Source of the DNA: Geobacteraceae bacterium
Lineage (GTDB): Bacteria > Desulfobacterota > Desulfuromonadia > Geobacterales > Pseudopelobacteraceae
Length of the DNA stretch: 35,771 nt
NCBI GenBank assembly: GCA_025355325.1
Contig: JANXZX010000117.1
Span: forward strand, 1 to 35,771
Reading direction: 5' to 3'
Shown: one piece after another, positions 25,193 through 33,803 of the stretch
Layout: every line of letters starts with the position of its first letter
Position numbering within the stretch: position 1 is the stretch's first letter
Notes under the pieces: generated by a model
What the model was told of the DNA's origin: nothing
Database searches by the model: none
What the model saw: the letters and a program-made list of their open reading frames with translations, nothing else
Position numbers and translations under genes: made by a program

Positions 25193-25990
25193 GTGCAATC
25201 TATGATGATAGGAATTACTTTCCTTGGTGTAGGATCAGCATTCACAACACAAGAATACTATCAGTCTAACATTTTGATTACTACTGCAAACGGCAAAAGC
25301 CTACTCTTGGATTGTGGATCTGATATAAGGTTCTCAATAAGAGAAATCAAATCTCGTAAAGAATATTCCGACATAGTAATTGACGCTGTTTATATCTCCC
25401 ATTGTCATTCTGACCATGTTGGCGGCTTGGAGTTTCTTGCAGTCACCAACTATTTTAGTGACAGGCGAGGTAAACTCAAACTTTTTGCTGAAGAAAATCT
25501 TCTGTGGAGTCTGTGGAACGAGACGCTAAAAGGCTTGATCAACTGCATTCAGGGCAAATCCATGCAGATTGACGATTATTTTATATGCAATCCTCTTGGG
25601 GACAATTCTTCCTTTAAATGGGAAGGGCTCTCTTTCACTCTGGTGAAGATGCCGCACATTGCATACGATGGCGGGACGAAATACAGCTACGGGCTTCTCA
25701 TTGGTAACAGCAGCACCGGTAAACACACCGTTTTTATCAGCACCGACACCCAATTCCAGCCGGACACCCTATCTCTCCTGGCACCCGAAGTCGAAGTAAT
25801 CTTCCACGATTGCGAGACCACCCCTTTTAAAACCGGCGTTCACGCTCACTACGAAGAGTTGCTATCCCTCCCGGTCGCTATTCGAAATAAAATGTGGCTC
25901 TACCACTATAATCCTGACCCAGCGTATGATCCGGTAACCGATGGTTTCAAGGGATTTGTTGCGAAAGGGCAAGACTTCCTTTTCGACTAG
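25193..25990 (+). CDS. MBL-fold metallo-hydrolase, RNase Z/phosphodiesterase-like
   Basis: The 265-residue protein has the metallo-beta-lactamase fold: TFLGVGSAF at the N-terminus, metal motif SHCHSDHVGG (about 69-78), a later His in KMPHIAYDGG, an Asp in FISTDTQF, HDCET, VHAHYEEL and a final LYHYNP. The pattern fits the RNase Z/class II phosphodiesterase branch, which acts on phosphodiester bonds. Because it precedes a nucleotide cyclase gene by 38 bp, a cyclic-nucleotide phosphodiesterase role is attractive, but this is inference. The frame starts with GTG at 25193, very close to AGGAAG; ATG at 25202 or 25205 gives better spacing. Confidence 0.85.
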   Translation: MQSMMIGITFLGVGSAFTTQEYYQSNILITTANGKSLLLDCGSDIRFSIREIKSRKEYSDIVIDAVYISHCHSDHVGGLEFLAVTNYFSDRRGKLKLFAEENLLWSLWNETLKGLINCIQGKSMQIDDYFICNPLGDNSSFKWEGLSFTLVKMPHIAYDGGTKYSYGLLIGNSSTGKHTVFISTDTQFQPDTLSLLAPEVEVIFHDCETTPFKTGVHAHYEELLSLPVAIRNKMWLYHYNPDPAYDPVTDGFKGFVAKGQDFLFD

Positions 25991-26028
25991 TTGCACCAAC
26001 AACTATATTGGCAATGGAGGACAATTTC

Positions 26029-28017
26029 ATGACTACCGAATCGATTTCTTCAAATAATGACGATGTAAAATATCTACTCGGTCACATACTTGTTGATAAA
26101 AAGATTCTGAATGAAAATGATTTGAATGAAGCGCTTGCTGAGCAAAAGAAATCATCCAGGCCCTTGGGAGAGATTCTTGTAAAGCGGGGCCTGGTTTCCG
26201 AGCAGGATATTATAGATGCTTTTACAATGCAGACTTCCCAGCGAGTGGTGCCGGATCAGGACAAATCCCGTCTCGGGCGTTTGAGGAGCTTGCGCATACC
26301 AATAAGTATCAAGCTGGCTATGCTGATCACAACTCTCATTGTCGGCATTATGATAATTGCAAGTGTCTTTTTCTATTACAGCCAGAAGGAAGAATTCATT
26401 GCGCAATCAATGCGTTTCGGCGGCGCAATAGCTGGCAATCTGTCTCACAATTCTTCCGTTGCTCTTCTGGAAAATGATGAAGCCTCGCTGAATATCCTGC
26501 TGGAAGAAGTTTCCAAAATGCAGGACATCACTTATGTAATGATTCTTGACAAGGCTGGAATAATAAGAGCTCATTCAGATGTCCAGAAGATAGATAAACC
26601 TTACAGGCCAATTGTCAATCCGGAAACGATCTCAAAAACCGAGAAAAATGAAATATCAAAATACAAGATAGGCCACAAAGAGATACTCGATTTTTCTACA
26701 CCGGTCATGTTTAACAATACTTTTCTCGGCACCATTCACATCGGAATTTCCCTCGATTCACTCAATAAAAAGATAGAGCGCTTCGGAATTATGGTGTTGA
26801 TCCTTACCACCGCTCTGACAGCTGTCGGCATCTGGATTTCATTCTTTATTAGCGGCAACTTTTCCACGCCTATTATTGACCTGGTACGAGGTACCAATGA
26901 AATAAAGCAGGGGAATTTTTCATACCGCTCAAAAATAAGTTACAATGATGAGTTGGGAGATCTTACGCTTGCCTTCAATGATATGGCTGATGGTTTGCGC
27001 AAAAAGGAAATAATTCAAAACGCTTTTGGTCAGTATGTTAATCATGAGATTGTGGACTTGATTTTAAAAAACCCTGACAGTTTTCTCGGCGGCGAAAACA
27101 GGCTGATGACCATTATGATGACCGATTTGCGCGGATTTACAGCCATAAGCGAAACGTTGCCGGCCAAAGATGTTCTTAAAATTGTCAATATTTATCTGGA
27201 GACAATGACTGAGGTCGTCATGAAGTACAATGGCACTATTATCGAGTTCATTGGCGATGCAATTCTTGCCGTTTTCGGGGCTCCTATTCTTCGTGAGGAC
27301 GATGCAAAAAGAGCTGTGGCCTGTGCGATTGAAATGCAAAATGCCATGATTGACGTTAATGCCCGGTGCCGCGAATTGGGGTATCCTGAGGTCGAACAGG
27401 GGATTGGCCTTAATACAGGAGAGTCGGTTGTTGGCAGTATAGGGTCGGACAAGAAGACCAAATATGGCCTTGTCGGAAGAAATGTTAATCTCACCGGACG
27501 TATTGAATCATATTCCGTCGGAGGACAGATTCTTATTTCAGAAAGCACCGCCAAGGCTTGTGGGGCGATACTCAAAATTCATAATACCCTGGAGGTTATG
27601 CCGAAGGGGGTGAAAAAACCGATCTCCCTCTACGATGTTACGGGGATAGAGGGTGAATTCAACGTATTTATTCCAGTCAAAGCAAAGGTAAAACTCATAG
27701 AACTTAAAAAAGGCATGCCGATCGTGTTTTTTGCCCTTGAAGGAAAGTATGCGACAAAAACATGCTATGAGGGGATAGTAACCCACCTGAACGCAAACGA
27801 GGCTCTCATTCAATCTGAAACGATACCTGAGGCCCTCTCTAATATCAAATTCACCATAACCACTGAAGATAACAAAGAAAATGCGCCGGATCTCTATGCC
27901 AAGGTTATGGAATCCCCTTCAAGCGGTCCATCGACATTCAAGGTTTATTTTACGTCTGTCCCGTACGAAGCCCGGGATCATCTGAATAAGGTTTTGCAGG
28001 AAAGCAGCAAGAGCTGA
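26029..28017 (+). CDS. Membrane class III nucleotide cyclase with MshEN domain
   Basis: The 662-residue protein has an MshEN-type domain (about 15-70: two motifs of the form LGxxLVxxxxLxxxxLxxALxxQ, the second ending DAFTMQ), a membrane helix (about 94-116), an extracytoplasmic sensor (about 118-250), a second helix (about 252-274), HAMP (about 275-328) and a class III cyclase domain (about 355-535). Metal aspartates are D366 (MTDLRGF) and D410 (FIGDAILAVFG); transition-state residues are N487 and R491. The base-specifying positions are E406 and G480, the glutamate being guanylate-cyclase-like. A C-terminal domain (about 545-655) looks PilZ-like. ATG at 26029 is chosen for its GGAGG site. Confidence 0.93.
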   Translation: MTTESISSNNDDVKYLLGHILVDKKILNENDLNEALAEQKKSSRPLGEILVKRGLVSEQDIIDAFTMQTSQRVVPDQDKSRLGRLRSLRIPISIKLAMLITTLIVGIMIIASVFFYYSQKEEFIAQSMRFGGAIAGNLSHNSSVALLENDEASLNILLEEVSKMQDITYVMILDKAGIIRAHSDVQKIDKPYRPIVNPETISKTEKNEISKYKIGHKEILDFSTPVMFNNTFLGTIHIGISLDSLNKKIERFGIMVLILTTALTAVGIWISFFISGNFSTPIIDLVRGTNEIKQGNFSYRSKISYNDELGDLTLAFNDMADGLRKKEIIQNAFGQYVNHEIVDLILKNPDSFLGGENRLMTIMMTDLRGFTAISETLPAKDVLKIVNIYLETMTEVVMKYNGTIIEFIGDAILAVFGAPILREDDAKRAVACAIEMQNAMIDVNARCRELGYPEVEQGIGLNTGESVVGSIGSDKKTKYGLVGRNVNLTGRIESYSVGGQILISESTAKACGAILKIHNTLEVMPKGVKKPISLYDVTGIEGEFNVFIPVKAKVKLIELKKGMPIVFFALEGKYATKTCYEGIVTHLNANEALIQSETIPEALSNIKFTITTEDNKENAPDLYAKVMESPSSGPSTFKVYFTSVPYEARDHLNKVLQESSKS

Positions 28018-28034
28018 AAAATCGTGAATTCGCT

Positions 28035-28460
28035 TTATCTTGCATTTAATGCAGATTGAGCATTCTTTAGAGATAACATCAGCACTATGACCATGGAAAA
28101 GTCCAGTGAAGCCGCAATCAGGATCATCTCCGGTTTAGCGGCTAAATGGGCATTGAAGAGGAGAAACAACACGGCAAGAATTTTAGTCAGAATCATAGCT
28201 ATAACCTGAGGTAGACTACGCTTCAGATCAGCGAGAGGCGCAAGATAAAAGAAACTCATGCATAAAAGGAATAATCCAGATTGCTTGACAAAAAAGTAAT
28301 TTTCTATACCTGCCTTGAAAAACAGCCGGTAAAACAATTCCGTAAAAAAATAAATAAAGGTACCCAGAATCAGGCTGTGCATCCCGATCAAGAAGACACT
28401 CAGCGCGAGAAGCTGTAATTTGACCGGAGCCGAGAAGATTTTCCGTAGTATCTGTCGCAA
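28035..28460 (-). CDS. Small four-helix membrane protein of unknown function
   Basis: I recognise no named family. The 141-residue product has four predicted membrane helices (about 15-40, 57-76, 84-102 and 109-130), with a basic N-terminus (MRQILRKIFSAPVK). It converges with the cyclase gene, leaving 17 bases between stops, and its start is next to the second MITE copy. ATG is at 28460, with GGAAGG about ten bases upstream. It is probably a real gene, given four consistent hydrophobic segments. Confidence 0.7.
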   Translation of the reverse strand: MRQILRKIFSAPVKLQLLALSVFLIGMHSLILGTFIYFFTELFYRLFFKAGIENYFFVKQSGLFLLCMSFFYLAPLADLKRSLPQVIAMILTKILAVLFLLFNAHLAAKPEMILIAASLDFSMVIVLMLSLKNAQSALNAR

Positions 28461-28484
28461 ATCCTTCCCACCCCGTTGTTTAAT

Positions 28485-28663
28485 GGATTAATCCTAAAAA
28501 AACATTTGAAACACAGAGCAACTGAGCAACTGAGCAATAACAAAGAAGAATTCATGTTAAAACCAGAAATAATAACTCACCATTTTGGTTATGCCTGTTG
28601 TATTCGATTCCTCTGTTGCTCAGTTGCTCTGTGGTTCATTAACCGCCGATTTTTGGTTAATCC
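28485..28663. mobile_element. MITE-like repeat, copy 2
   Basis: This is the second copy of the element at 2791-2978, in the same orientation. The 19-bp inner arms are at 28512-28530 and 28615-28633; the outer ends GGATTAA (28485-28491) and TTAATCC (28657-28663) also pair, giving an element of 179 bp. It differs from copy 1 by scattered substitutions and a small deletion around 28603-28610. It lies between the divergent starts/ends of the small membrane protein gene and the fusion gene at 28686. Confidence 0.87.
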
Positions 28664-28685
28664 GCCTGATGGTTTTTCACCACGT

Positions 28686-31265
28686 CTACAAAATGATCAA
28701 AAACACCAGTATCACAAAAACCATAACCGCCTGATGACCTCGATACACCGCCCGCGAAAATTCATATTTATCAGCCATTACTTTCAGCATGAGAAGTGAA
28801 GCAATCCCTCCCGCCAGCGTGATCAGTGGCAATAGCGCCTTCAATGTTCCCAAATTTGGTATTAGCGCATCCGGCAGGGTTAGGGAGCCAAAGGAAAATA
28901 AATTGACCATCCAGGGAAGTAGATTGTGGCCATTATAGATGAACTCATGGAGATATATGTTGAAGAATCCGGCAAAACCGAGAAATTGATAGGTGTACCC
29001 TGCATGGATGAAATGCCGTTGCCCTTCCTTTTTAAAGGGCAAGCCCGAAGCCGCGAGCATCAGAACAACAAATGCTATCAGGATCGGCAGCCCTTCGACA
29101 AGACCGGAAATGGGAGAGTGCGACAGGATTGGTTCGCGAAGGACAAATGTCCGGTATAGTTCTGACTGTGGCAGTTTTACAGCCAATACTGAGGCGGTCA
29201 GAAGAACTGCAAATGTGGCTCCGCTCAGTTCCCACCTTTGTTTATTGAGTAATTCCTGCCATGGATAGCGGGCATCAATCCTGACTGAACGATGCTGACA
29301 ACTCTTCATGCAGGCAAAACAGAGAACGCAATCTTTCGTGCTGGATGCGGCAGAGGGATGAATCCCCATCGGACAGTTGCCTTCTCTGACGCAATCATGG
29401 GTTTGACACTGGCTGGTACAGACATTGCTGTTACTGCCGAGCTCAAGCATCGAAATTGTTGAATACTGAGCCACCATTCGCCCCAACGGGCATATGTGTT
29501 TACACCAGGAACGCTTGCCAAAGAGGATGGTCGTGAACACAGCCCCGGATAATATAGTCACGAGAAGGACTCCGGTGGCATGTGCCTTGTTGAACATATT
29601 AAAGAGGTGTTCTGTCTGGAGAATAAGAATGAAACCAACGACACCAATCCAGATGCCGTACTTGATCAACACCCCCGGCACCGACCGGAATCCCTTTCGG
29701 AATTTACCGACATACTCTCCCACTACCGGCAGAGGACAATAGCCGCACCAACTCCGGGCAGAGAAAAAGATTGAAAAAATAAGAAAAGGCCACCATATCG
29801 CCCATACGACAAGGTTCGCCAGATTATGTTCCGGTGGACCGACAAGGGTATAGATGATCAGGAGCAGGATAAACGGAACGGTGACCAATTTGAGCCCGGC
29901 CGGAATCAACCGGTGGCTGAGCGTATCACGCACAGAAGAGAACTTGAGAATGTTGAATTTCCCCGTAGTGGAAAACGTCGGAAGATTCAGGAATATCTGA
30001 CTTACGTTAATGACAGGTACTTCGGCAATTACAACAGCCCGTTCAATTACCTGGCGTAACTCGTCGACGTTTAACGGCCAATCATGGTCTACAATTAGAT
30101 TCATGGCCTCTTTGGAGAAACCTGTAACGTGTCGGCTGAATTTTTCATTGAACTTGCTGACGAAGTATTCTGCTATTACCGGGATGTCCTTTTTTCTTTC
30201 CCGTAATGGTTTGAGTTGGAGAATTTCTACGCCTGCCAGGTCCAGCAACTCCTTCTCGATTCCTCCCTCTTCTTTCAGTTTCTCCAAAGGTTGAGCGGTA
30301 GTTGCAATCAGGCGGACTTTACTGGGTATCTGCCGATTTCCACCACTGGGAGTAAAGACCCCGGACCGGTAAAACTGAACAAGGAGCCGTTGTACACGAT
30401 GAGAGAGGAAATCAATGTTTTCCAGAATGATGGAGCCTCCATCGGCGAGTTCCAAATATCCGCGTCTTATTCCCTTGGCATAACTTCCCGCATCAGCGCT
30501 ATGACCGAACAATGCAGATTCCTGAGCAATTTCAAAATGCAGCACATCCTTTTCATTGTTTCCTTCTCCGCTGTCACGCTGGACAGGAGGGGGATTTGCA
30601 CAATCAAGGCGATACAGTGGTCGATTCCCGACCGGACCATGCATATGAATCAGACGAGCGGCAAGGTCTTTCCCGGTTCCCCTCTCACCAAGAATCAGTA
30701 CATTTCCTTCAGCTGTTGCGAGCTTGGCAATTGCAGTATTGGTATCGGTGGTCCACTTCGTCTTGCCGATAAAATGGTCGATATCTGGGTCCTGCCGGGA
30801 TAAAAACTTGGCAATTATCTCTTCTCGTTCCAGACTTGCGTACTGCTGCCGCACTGTGCTTCTCGCCTTTCTCTGCATGAGCAGGCGAAGAAGGTTCTCA
30901 TTCAATTTCGGGAAGGTTGTGACCAATTCCAGAAAAACTTCCTGACTGAGTTCGGCAAGACGAACATCCGTCAAAGCTTTAACGTTGGCGGAACGCGGCT
31001 CTCCGGTCATGAGCGCTATCTCGCCGAAGACATCACCCGGTTTCTGAGTTGTAAGAACATATTCAACTTTTTCGTCGTTAATCAGGGTTACGTTTACCGT
31101 CCCGCTGAGGATCATGAACATGGAATATCCGGGGTCACCGCGGTAGATAATAGTGGTTCCGGCAGGAAAGTGTTTTTCGGCAAGGCGGGGGATAACGGCG
31201 GAAATTGTATCGAGAGGTAAATCTTCGAAAATTCCTATTGCTTGGAGGTCATTGGAGGTAATCAT
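28686..31265 (-). CDS. Cyclic-nucleotide-binding/AAA+/membrane polyferredoxin fusion
   Basis: The 859-residue protein joins three parts. Residues 12-130 form a cyclic-nucleotide-binding domain with an intact phosphate cassette (FGEIALMTGEPRSANV, Glu82 and Arg91). Residues about 163-410 resemble a sigma-54-activator AAA+ domain: Walker A GERGTGKD at 193-200. However, GAFTGA is replaced (near 255-262), Walker B DE reads EN (282-283) and the arginine-finger region is changed. The rest is a NosR/NapH-like membrane protein: helices from about 458, CxxCP at 507-511, CxxxCP at 588-593, Cys616/620/625/631 and Cys646/649/652/656 for two [4Fe-4S] clusters, then about five helices with several His. There is no DNA-binding domain. 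It follows the TPR lipoprotein gene by 56 bp. It is probably a ligand-gated electron-transfer or redox-sensing protein. Confidence 0.9.
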   Translation of the reverse strand: MITSNDLQAIGIFEDLPLDTISAVIPRLAEKHFPAGTTIIYRGDPGYSMFMILSGTVNVTLINDEKVEYVLTTQKPGDVFGEIALMTGEPRSANVKALTDVRLAELSQEVFLELVTTFPKLNENLLRLLMQRKARSTVRQQYASLEREEIIAKFLSRQDPDIDHFIGKTKWTTDTNTAIAKLATAEGNVLILGERGTGKDLAARLIHMHGPVGNRPLYRLDCANPPPVQRDSGEGNNEKDVLHFEIAQESALFGHSADAGSYAKGIRRGYLELADGGSIILENIDFLSHRVQRLLVQFYRSGVFTPSGGNRQIPSKVRLIATTAQPLEKLKEEGGIEKELLDLAGVEILQLKPLRERKKDIPVIAEYFVSKFNEKFSRHVTGFSKEAMNLIVDHDWPLNVDELRQVIERAVVIAEVPVINVSQIFLNLPTFSTTGKFNILKFSSVRDTLSHRLIPAGLKLVTVPFILLLIIYTLVGPPEHNLANLVVWAIWWPFLIFSIFFSARSWCGYCPLPVVGEYVGKFRKGFRSVPGVLIKYGIWIGVVGFILILQTEHLFNMFNKAHATGVLLVTILSGAVFTTILFGKRSWCKHICPLGRMVAQYSTISMLELGSNSNVCTSQCQTHDCVREGNCPMGIHPSAASSTKDCVLCFACMKSCQHRSVRIDARYPWQELLNKQRWELSGATFAVLLTASVLAVKLPQSELYRTFVLREPILSHSPISGLVEGLPILIAFVVLMLAASGLPFKKEGQRHFIHAGYTYQFLGFAGFFNIYLHEFIYNGHNLLPWMVNLFSFGSLTLPDALIPNLGTLKALLPLITLAGGIASLLMLKVMADKYEFSRAVYRGHQAVMVFVILVFLIIL

Positions 31266-31321
31266 AGTAAATCACCAAAGTCGAACATGTTCAAAACAGG
31301 TCTGAGTAATGACGCGTAAAT

Positions 31322-32233
31322 TCAGTGTTGTTTTTTCAGCGCACTCTCGAGTTTATTTGCTTTCTCAATATACTCTTTTGCCTTCAGATGACCCGGTTCG
31401 AGCACAAGAACCTCGTTCCAGCGGGCGATTGCTTCCTTCAGTTTTTGTTCCCGGAAAAATTTCAGACCCAGTTTGTATAGCGTTTCCACCTGTTTCTTTT
31501 GTTCGCTGCGGCATTTCTTCTCATAATTATCAGTATCTTCGAACCCTTTTTTAACTTTTGTAAATGCATTCAAAGCTTTTGAGTATTCACCCTTTTTGTA
31601 GTGGGAAACGCCAATATTGTACCAGCAAAGATTGAGGTATCGCTGAATTTCCGGATCGTTGGGAGAGTGCGACCTTGCCTTCTGAAATTCGTTGATGGCT
31701 GCTGCATAGTCGCCATCTTCAAATAACGCAATTGCACGATCAGTGGCAGTCTCTTCAACCGTTTCTTCGTACGTTATTTTGACTTTTTCCTGGGTACGCG
31801 CAACCGATGCCTCACGTTTTGCCCTGACTTGCAGAGTAGCTTCGGAAGATTCCAGCTGAAGATTCTTTAATTCCTTCATTGCCTCCTGATAATCAGTTCG
31901 TATCCGGAGAGCGGCAAGAAATTCCTTTTTTGCCCCCTGCAGATTGGTCTGTTTCAAAGCCAGGCCCGCTTTGTAATGTTCCTCTGCCAATTTTGCCTGC
32001 TTTATGATCAGCTTGTTAAGTTTTTCCTTGGCCACACTATTATTGGGGTCAATAGTCAGAGCTATTTTTAATTCTTCTACCGCAATAGCAATATCCCCTT
32101 TTTCTTCCGACGCATCAGATTGTTTTATGGATTCATCGGGTTTCTGGGGCATTTCATGGGCGCAACCGCCTGCAATCAGCAAAATTGCGGCCAAAATAAG
32201 AACATAGGTTAATCTGATGAATTTGGAATGCAT
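31322..32233 (-). CDS. TPR-repeat lipoprotein
   Basis: The 303-residue protein has a lipoprotein signal peptide (lipobox IAGGC, lipidated Cys24) and TPR-like helical repeats in two blocks: about 35-130 (AVEELKIALTIDPNNSVAKEK; AKKEFLAALRIRTDYQEAMKE) and about 165-290 (AINEFQKARSHSPNDPEIQRY; ALNAFTKVKKGFEDTDNYEKK; AIARWNEVLVLEPGHLKAKEY). These usually hold protein partners together at the envelope. The ATG at 32233 with GGGG upstream is preferred to an earlier in-frame ATG at 32254, which lacks a site. It starts 17 bp after the deacetylase gene, so the two are in one operon and may serve one envelope or exopolysaccharide function. Confidence 0.88.
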   Translation of the reverse strand: MHSKFIRLTYVLILAAILLIAGGCAHEMPQKPDESIKQSDASEEKGDIAIAVEELKIALTIDPNNSVAKEKLNKLIIKQAKLAEEHYKAGLALKQTNLQGAKKEFLAALRIRTDYQEAMKELKNLQLESSEATLQVRAKREASVARTQEKVKITYEETVEETATDRAIALFEDGDYAAAINEFQKARSHSPNDPEIQRYLNLCWYNIGVSHYKKGEYSKALNAFTKVKKGFEDTDNYEKKCRSEQKKQVETLYKLGLKFFREQKLKEAIARWNEVLVLEPGHLKAKEYIEKANKLESALKKQH

Positions 32234-32250
32234 GTAGTCCCCTTTCACCA

Positions 32251-33282
32251 TCAATCCAGTTGAGACGTTTCGAGCAACTTTGAAAAATCTTCAATTTTTT
32301 CGCTGCGATAGACCATTGATCTGCTCAGCGAGTAATTATTGTAGAAAAATGCGTTACTTCCTTTTATGACCGTAAATCCGGCCAGATATCCGATGTCTTT
32401 CATCGAAGCGACAACCTTATCGTTAAAATTTCCATACGGGTACGCAAGAAAATGAGATTCTATTCCGGTTCTTTCCTTGATAATCCGCCGTGACTCCTTC
32501 AGCTCCCTGAAAATATTTTCTTCTGAAATTTTCGTCATATCAGCATGACTTACCGTGTGTGATTCAATTTCGATCACCCCTGATGCAGCCATTTCCTTAA
32601 GATCATCCCAAGAGAGAGTAATTGAACTCGGTTTTGACTTCATCAACTCGGTATAAACGAAAAGTACTGCGGAAAAGCCGTATTTTTTCAAGATCGGGTA
32701 GGCGATGGTTTTTGTTGACTTCCACCCATCATCAATGGTGATCAGTACAGATTTTTTTGGAGGACGTTGGCGGTACTCGATAAAATCATAAAATTGCCTG
32801 AGAGTTATGACGTTATAGCCATTATTTTTTAGATAGGCCATCTGTCGATCAAATGCTTCGGCAGAGATATCAATCTTGTTGGTACTCGTTTTAGGGCTGA
32901 ACTTGTGATAGCAGAGGACTGGAACGGTTTGGTAGCCTCCAGCCGTCAATCCCCCGGGATTAACCGGCTTAAGCGGTATCACGACAGTCTTGCCAACAGT
33001 TATAGGGGCATCTTTATTAAATTCCGAGATCAGGTAACCAAGTTTGCTATTGCCTAAATAGGTTTCCGCCAGTGACTCATAGCTGTCGGAAGCGCCCGCG
33101 ACGATAACGGCGTAATTTTCGGAAATACTTTTAGGTGCCTTTACGGACTGCGTATCGTCGAGTGGAGCAGCAGGTTGTGGTTGGCCGGGAGTGGTTGCGC
33201 ACCCCGCCGCTAACAACTGGATGAGAGCGAGAAGAATCAGTGACCAGGCAGGAAATTGTCCCAGGAATATTCGGATCGACAT
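32251..33282 (-). CDS. LysM-like/polysaccharide deacetylase lipoprotein
   Basis: The 343-residue protein has a lipobox (LAAGC, Cys28), a LysM-like segment (about 58-104, ending TVVIPLKP) and a NodB-type polysaccharide deacetylase domain (about 118-330). Catalytic motifs are TIDDGW (182-187, usual form TFDDG) and SHTVSH (241-246) with both metal histidines, followed by FLAYPYGNFND. It should remove acetyl groups from an N-acetylated glycan such as an exopolysaccharide or peptidoglycan; the substrate is unknown. ATG at 33282, with GAGAGG eight bases upstream, is chosen over an in-frame ATG at 33297. Confidence 0.92.
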   Translation of the reverse strand: MSIRIFLGQFPAWSLILLALIQLLAAGCATTPGQPQPAAPLDDTQSVKAPKSISENYAVIVAGASDSYESLAETYLGNSKLGYLISEFNKDAPITVGKTVVIPLKPVNPGGLTAGGYQTVPVLCYHKFSPKTSTNKIDISAEAFDRQMAYLKNNGYNVITLRQFYDFIEYRQRPPKKSVLITIDDGWKSTKTIAYPILKKYGFSAVLFVYTELMKSKPSSITLSWDDLKEMAASGVIEIESHTVSHADMTKISEENIFRELKESRRIIKERTGIESHFLAYPYGNFNDKVVASMKDIGYLAGFTVIKGSNAFFYNNYSLSRSMVYRSEKIEDFSKLLETSQLD

Positions 33283-33297
33283 TGAGTAACCTCTCAA

Positions 33298-33738
33298 CTG
33301 TTTTCGATGATAATCCTATGTAACTTGGATATTTTGGAGCATGTGAATTTTCGAGTGGTCTGTGAAAAAACTGTTTCGTGTAAAAAACAATGAAAAGCAT
33401 TCAAAAGACGTGTTGGACTGAAGAAATCAGTTGGGTGGAGGACTCCATACGGAAAAGATCGTGGAGGCACTGTTTTTACAGTATCACCCATTGATTAAAC
33501 CCGCTGTTACTTTCATGAGGAGCATAATCCATATACATGATAATTGCATATATTGCAATTATTCTATTGTTTCGAAATAGCCGATTATGTTCATTTCAAC
33601 CGTATCGCCTGACAATCTCACCTTGCACCAGACCAACACTTTCAAACCAAATTCTAAAAGCATGTGGAACCACAATTTTTACAAAAGATAAAGTCATGGT
33701 TCCAGTGACAATTTCCCCTACAAAATTCACATTTTATA
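33298..33738. other. AT-rich intergenic region before the dcw cluster
   Basis: No gene is supported in this stretch, which separates the leftward envelope operon from the rightward dcw cluster. It contains a 23-bp palindrome (33540-33562, listed separately). Short open frames in it have no ribosome site or coding character. Confidence 0.5.
33540..33562. repeat. AT-rich palindrome, possible operator
   Basis: ATAATTGCA (33540-33548) and TGCAATTAT (33554-33562) are perfect 9-base arms around TATAT. The size and symmetry suit a dimeric regulator. Its position suggests control of the leftward deacetylase unit or an unrecognised transcript; the target is unknown. Confidence 0.5.
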
Positions 33739-33767
33739 TTGACATGGACATTGACCGACGGTATAAG
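33739..33767 (+). promoter_or_regulatory. Sigma-70 promoter of the dcw cluster
   Basis: TTGACA (33739-33744) is a perfect -35 element, followed after exactly 17 bases by TATAAG (33762-33767). Transcription would begin near 33774, just before the MraZ boxes. Confidence 0.85.
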
Positions 33768-33777
33768 TTTCCATAGT

Positions 33778-33803
33778 GTGGAAAAAAGTGGAACATTGTG
33801 GAA
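33778..33803 (+). promoter_or_regulatory. MraZ-box direct repeats
   Basis: GTGGAA occurs three times at exact 10-base steps (33778, 33788, 33798), just after the predicted transcription start and 21 bases before mraZ. MraZ is known to bind such evenly spaced GTGG-type repeats ahead of its own operon, so this is very likely its autoregulatory site. The repeat unit here is GTGGAA rather than the GTGGG seen in enterobacteria. Confidence 0.85.

Noticed and set aside
28476-28799. Plus-strand open frame of 107 codons
   Set aside because: It consists mostly of the MITE copy and antisense sequence of the fusion gene.
28686-31265. Sigma-54-dependent transcription activator
   Set aside because: The AAA+ part lacks GAFTGA and key ATPase residues, and there is no helix-turn-helix domain; the rest is a membrane Fe-S protein.
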